From: Bradyrhizobium sp. AZCC 2262 | Lineage (GTDB): Bacteria; Pseudomonadota; Alphaproteobacteria; Rhizobiales; Xanthobacteraceae | NCBI RefSeq assembly: GCF_036924535.1 | Contig: NZ_JAZHRT010000001.1 | Coordinates: 2,666,001 to 2,730,000, forward strand | Reading direction: 5' to 3' | Length of the DNA: 64,000 nucleotides | Part shown: positions 61,462-64,000 of the stretch, one piece after another | How the letters are laid out: every line of letters starts with the position of its first letter | Numbering within the stretch: the stretch's first letter is position 1 | Notes under the pieces: model-generated | What the model was told of the DNA's origin: nothing | Database searches by the model: none | The model's input: the letters and a program-made list of their open reading frames with translations, nothing else | Translations under genes and position numbers: made by a program

Positions 61462-62642
61462 AGCTGTTGCACGCAACCACCATTGCCGCGGTCCTGTCAG
61501 TCGCATGGTCGGCTCCGCTCGCTGCTGAATCGCCTGCGGTCCGCATCTTCGCCAACCACAGCGAGCGTATCGCTTACATCGAGACAATCGGAACTTTGTA
61601 CAATGGCACTGTCGAGCGGAATTCGGGCTCGGGCATAATGATTGGCGGCAGCCTGATCGTCACAAATAATCATGTCATTCCAGATGCCGACAACTTTCGA
61701 ACCCTCCAAATGTTTGTGCGGCTTGGATCCCGCACTCTTCAGACGCCAGCGCTGCAAATCGCTGCGATCCAACGCGACCCGGATCGAGATCTGGCAGTGT
61801 TGAAGCTGGCACAACCTGTCGCAATGCCAAATAATTCGGCTTGTCCCGTGCCGCTCCTCGACAAGGAGAGTATCGTGCCGATCGGTTCGTCGTTGTTCGT
61901 GCTCGGCTATCCTGTCGATCAAGATCTCAGTGTCACGGACGGTATCGTGAGCAACAAGAGCGGCCCGAGCGGACGCTGGCAAACGACTACTCCCGTCAAT
62001 CCCGGCAATAGTGGCGGCCCGGCATTCGGCGAGAGTGGCATCCTGGTCGGCTTTGCCGTTAGCGGAATCGTCAAATGGAAACATGGCGACGATGAAATCG
62101 TCGTCCAAAACGTCAACTTCGTAATTCCGACTTACAATTTGCTTCAGGGTCCCTTAGCACCGCTGCTGGATGAGCTGCCGCCACCGCCACAGCGCTGCTG
62201 GCGGCTGGCAAGCGCTCCGGCGCCTCTTGATCTTTCGGCGTTATCTAATTCGGTCATCAAGACATCCTCGTTTATCTGTTCGACGACAAGCGAAGGCACG
62301 CCTACGTGCTCCACTATTCCCTTCCCCATCAATGCAGTTCGATTGCCATCGCGCTTCTCACATAGCTTCACGGTGGCTCGCGCGAAAGAATTGCAACTGG
62401 GAGGTCCGCCGAAAGATTTCAGCAGTTACGATGAGGCCTTTGCAGCAGAACCTGGATACACCATCACAGACTGCCGCCCCCAAATCTCGAGTACTAACAA
62501 TGCTGACCAGATAGCTTGTAAAGTTAGCAGCGATAAAAGAAGCGCAAACCTAAACTTCCGGCTCGGTAGTGGCTGGGGCTTCGAGCGAACCACCGGCTGG
62601 CTTCATGCCACCGTGACGCTTGTCCAAAAAAGGAACGACTAA
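61458..62642 (+). CDS. Secreted trypsin-like serine protease
   Basis: A 394-residue protein with a signal peptide ending PLAA-ES (residue 23). Catalytic triad His72 (TNNHVI), Asp111 (DRDLAVLKL) and Ser185 (NPGNSGGPAF) is complete. The fold is S1C-like, but there is no PDZ domain; residues about 245-394 form an extra C-terminal domain with several Cys residues. ATG 61458 overlaps the metalloprotease stop. With the lipoprotein it makes a secreted protease operon. Confidence 0.88.
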   Translation: MKLLHATTIAAVLSVAWSAPLAAESPAVRIFANHSERIAYIETIGTLYNGTVERNSGSGIMIGGSLIVTNNHVIPDADNFRTLQMFVRLGSRTLQTPALQIAAIQRDPDRDLAVLKLAQPVAMPNNSACPVPLLDKESIVPIGSSLFVLGYPVDQDLSVTDGIVSNKSGPSGRWQTTTPVNPGNSGGPAFGESGILVGFAVSGIVKWKHGDDEIVVQNVNFVIPTYNLLQGPLAPLLDELPPPPQRCWRLASAPAPLDLSALSNSVIKTSSFICSTTSEGTPTCSTIPFPINAVRLPSRFSHSFTVARAKELQLGGPPKDFSSYDEAFAAEPGYTITDCRPQISSTNNADQIACKVSSDKRSANLNFRLGSGWGFERTTGWLHATVTLVQKRND

Positions 62643-62691
62643 ACAGGAAACGTCTTGCAGCTAGCGCGCACGATTGGACGACTCAATCAGC

Positions 62692-63030
62692 ATGGCAATC
62701 ATTACCTCTGCCAACACCATATTCACCGTCGGGCACTCAAACAGATCTCTATCTGAATTTTTCGATATCCTGAGCTCAGCTCAAATAGGCATTGTGGTCG
62801 ACGTACGACGGTTCCCAGCGTCGCGCCGGCCCCCCATTTCAACATCGGCCCACTAAGAGACGAACTTCAGGCAGCTGGGATTTATTTGTCGTGGCGAAGC
62901 ATCGGGCCATCTATCCTCCAACTTCAACGATGGTTGGGCTCCGGGATCTCTCCGCTATTATGCGGACTATGCGGGCAGCCCATCCTTTCAGAAGGCCCTG
63001 GATCTGCTTGACTGTAATTCGGCGTACTCT
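62692..63030 (+). pseudogene. DUF488-family gene with two frameshifts
   Basis: Starting at ATG 62692 the frame reads TIFTVGHSNRSLSEFF and VVDVRRFPASRR, typical of DUF488. It then breaks at a C-run (62829-62834): a one-base loss restores PHFNIGPLRDELQAAGI. A second shift near 62900 leads to SSNFNDGWAPGSLRYYADYA and FQKALDLL. The gene is then cut off. It is a recent pseudogene. Confidence 0.8.
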
Positions 63031-63032
63031 TG

Positions 63033-63143
63033 GACCCCGTATCGGCGTCAAAGCTTGACCCCCAGCTGGCACTGCTGACACCGTTGAACTGCCATCGGAA
63101 AGTTCATCGCGTGCGGGGTCAATGTTGGAAGCCGATAGGGGTC
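63033..63143. repeat. Imperfect inverted pair resembling IS21-type ends
   Basis: GACCCCGTATCGGCGTCAAAG with TTGACCCC (63033-63062) and GGGGTCAATGTTGGAAGCCG with GGGGTC (63115-63143) are imperfect inverted copies separated by about 52 bases. GGGGTCA-type ends are seen in IS21-like elements, so this may be the scar of one. It adjoins the broken DUF488 gene. Confidence 0.5.
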
Positions 63144-63352
63144 AAAGTTCGGCGCCTATTCACACACATCCGCTCGTTCGAGCTTTCGCAAAGCAGCTTA
63201 TCCGCTTGCTGGATGAGGGCTTCCCCCTTCGCCCGCGTCTCCGCCGATTGGCTAGCCAGGATGTTCGCCATCGCGCGCGCCTTGCCGAGCTCTTTCGCCA
63301 GAGCCTTGCGATCACCGCCCGACACGGGCGTAGGGTGATACTTCGGAGCCAT
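63119..63352 (-). CDS. Small hypothetical protein
   Basis: From ATG 63352 the product is 77 residues: MAPKYHPTPVSGGDRKALAK, followed by AMANILASQSAETRAKGEAL and a tail that runs into the repeat. The helical middle part looks like a real protein. It lies 46 bases after the end of the LexA-linked gene on the same strand, so they may be co-transcribed. Its last codons overlap the inverted repeat, which suggests the C-terminus has been replaced. Confidence 0.5.
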   Translation of the reverse strand: MAPKYHPTPVSGGDRKALAKELGKARAMANILASQSAETRAKGEALIQQADKLLCESSNERMCVNRRRTLTPIGFQH

Positions 63353-63398
63353 CCGGACATCCAAGTGCAAAGAGATCGGATAGGCGATCCGGAGCGGG

Positions 63399-63794
63399 TT
63401 ACGGCGTCTCGAACGCCGGCCAGCACCCGTCTTCTTCGTGTCTTCCGGTGCGCTGTTGGCAGGTGTTGTCGAGCAGCCGTTGCGCGACGTCCTTCCAGAC
63501 CGCGTTGCCGCCATACAATCGGACTGCATCGGCGGTCTGGATTTCCACGGTCCGCTCGCAGCGGCGGCAGGAGATCCGCAGCACGTGGCGCTGAATTTCG
63601 GATAGACGTCGTTGCCGCAGCTGGGCTCCGGTCGCATCGGCGCGAGGGTCTTTAAGGACCGATTCCCAGTATTCGGCCGGGAGGGGCGCATCCGGAGCCG
63701 CAGCGGAGGGGGCCCGACTGCGGACGGCTTCTGCGGCCAGCTTTTCCATCTGTTTCGGGGTCGGCATGCGCCAGCTCACGGGTCGGTCTGTCAT
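63399..63794 (-). CDS. CXXC-containing small protein under a LexA box
   Basis: A 131-residue protein. CRRCERTVEIQTADAVRLYG has a CXXC that may bind zinc together with the later Cys residues in NTCQQRTGRHEEDGCWPAFE. The start is preceded by a LexA box 9 bases upstream. I do not know a function; relatives occur as unnamed proteins in rhizobia. A DNA-damage-linked role is inferred from the operator only. Confidence 0.65.
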   Translation of the reverse strand: MTDRPVSWRMPTPKQMEKLAAEAVRSRAPSAAAPDAPLPAEYWESVLKDPRADATGAQLRQRRLSEIQRHVLRISCRRCERTVEIQTADAVRLYGGNAVWKDVAQRLLDNTCQQRTGRHEEDGCWPAFETP

Positions 63795-63803
63795 CCCGAA
63801 TTA

Positions 63804-63818
63804 GAACATAAAGAGAAC
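63804..63818 (-). promoter_or_regulatory. LexA box upstream of the CXXC gene
   Basis: On the minus strand the sequence is GTTCTCTTTATGTTC, an exact GTTC-N7-GTTC. It ends nine bases before the ATG at 63794. It is the second such site in the window. Confidence 0.8.
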
Positions 63819-63939
63819 AAAAGTCGAGTCCGCTCACGACCGCGCCGAGAAAAAATCATCCTATTCGAAGGGTCGCGATGTCGGAACCAAGCCGGGTCGT
63901 TCGTCTTGAATCCGGCAATCAGTATTGGAGTTCCCCGTC

Positions 63940-64000
63940 ATGGCCCCGCGCGCTAACTGGAAAGGCTTCCTGCTAGGACAGCACAGACGGCCCATGGGCG
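63940..64000 (+). CDS. Start of a Ku-like gene, departing from the family after about 11 residues (3' end outside window)
   Basis: ATG 63940 with TTGGAG upstream opens MAPRANWKGFL, the usual beginning of bacterial Ku (NHEJ) in Bradyrhizobium, normally followed by LSLV-type sequence. Here the next codons read LGQHRRPMG, which does not fit Ku. The window ends at 64000, so I cannot tell whether the gene resumes. It may be a fusion, a truncation by insertion, or a divergent copy. It is transcribed away from the LexA-boxed gene. Confidence 0.5.
   Translation, partial: MAPRANWKGFLLGQHRRPMG

Overview
The window looks like a chromosome segment of a Bradyrhizobium-type alphaproteobacterium (Nitrobacteraceae). 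Pointers are the high GC content, an acpXL-fabZ-fabF2-fabF1-lpxXL cluster for very-long-chain acylation of lipid A, several orphan Bug-type solute receptors, LexA boxes of the alphaproteobacterial GTTC-N7-GTTC form, and dispersed palindromic repeats of the kind common in rhizobial intergenic DNA. No plasmid origin, rRNA or CRISPR array is visible.

Layout. 1-8.2 kb: a 5'-cut PAS histidine kinase, a kinase-less KdpD-like DUF4118 protein, an L,D-transpeptidase lipoprotein, a secreted vanadium-haloperoxidase-like protein coupled to a CXXCH protein, and an OmpR-type two-component pair. 8.3-12 kb: a Gly/His-rich secreted protein, a Bug receptor paired with an FAD monooxygenase, and a cupin. 12.2-18.1 kb: two different Ni/Co-type transporters flanking an ATGA-overlapped operon of a secreted metallo-beta-lactamase-fold hydrolase and two beta-propeller proteins. 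18.4-21.9 kb: GNAT, then a rhodanese-aminotransferase-PotF-like operon. 22-26.3 kb: the VLCFA-lipid A cluster. 26.6-36.6 kb: alpha/beta hydrolase, a repeat-rich gap, MgtC-like protein, AhpD-like protein, HerA-like ATPase, GGDEF-EAL protein and an MFS transporter. 36.5-46 kb: an aromatic-acid catabolic region under a TetR-family regulator with a perfect palindromic operator: Bug receptors, a LigI-type lactonase, a GalB-type hydratase, a LigK-type aldolase, a decarboxylase/receptor-like protein, a type I extradiol dioxygenase and a cytochrome P450.

From the tRNA-Gln at 46 kb rightward the window becomes accessory: an IS5-type element with 12-15 bp perfect inverted repeats sitting exactly on the integrase stop codon, a tyrosine integrase with an excisionase-like gene, and a 3' fragment of initiator tRNA-Met (candidate att site). 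Then come two tight operons on the minus strand: DprA-like + phosphoribosyltransferase-like, and adenine methyltransferase + unknown protein + ThiF/E1-like protein. Together they look like an unassigned defence locus.

55.5-64 kb is a DNA-damage flavoured mobile region: LexA-boxed small genes, DinB polymerase, an SRAP/HMCES-type gene that has lost a recognisable ATG in front of its catalytic cysteine, an IS110 remnant, a secreted lipoprotein-metalloprotease-trypsin operon, a frameshifted DUF488 gene, possible IS ends, and the first codons of a Ku-like gene that departs from the family after about 11 residues. All functions are inferred by reading motifs; no searches were run.
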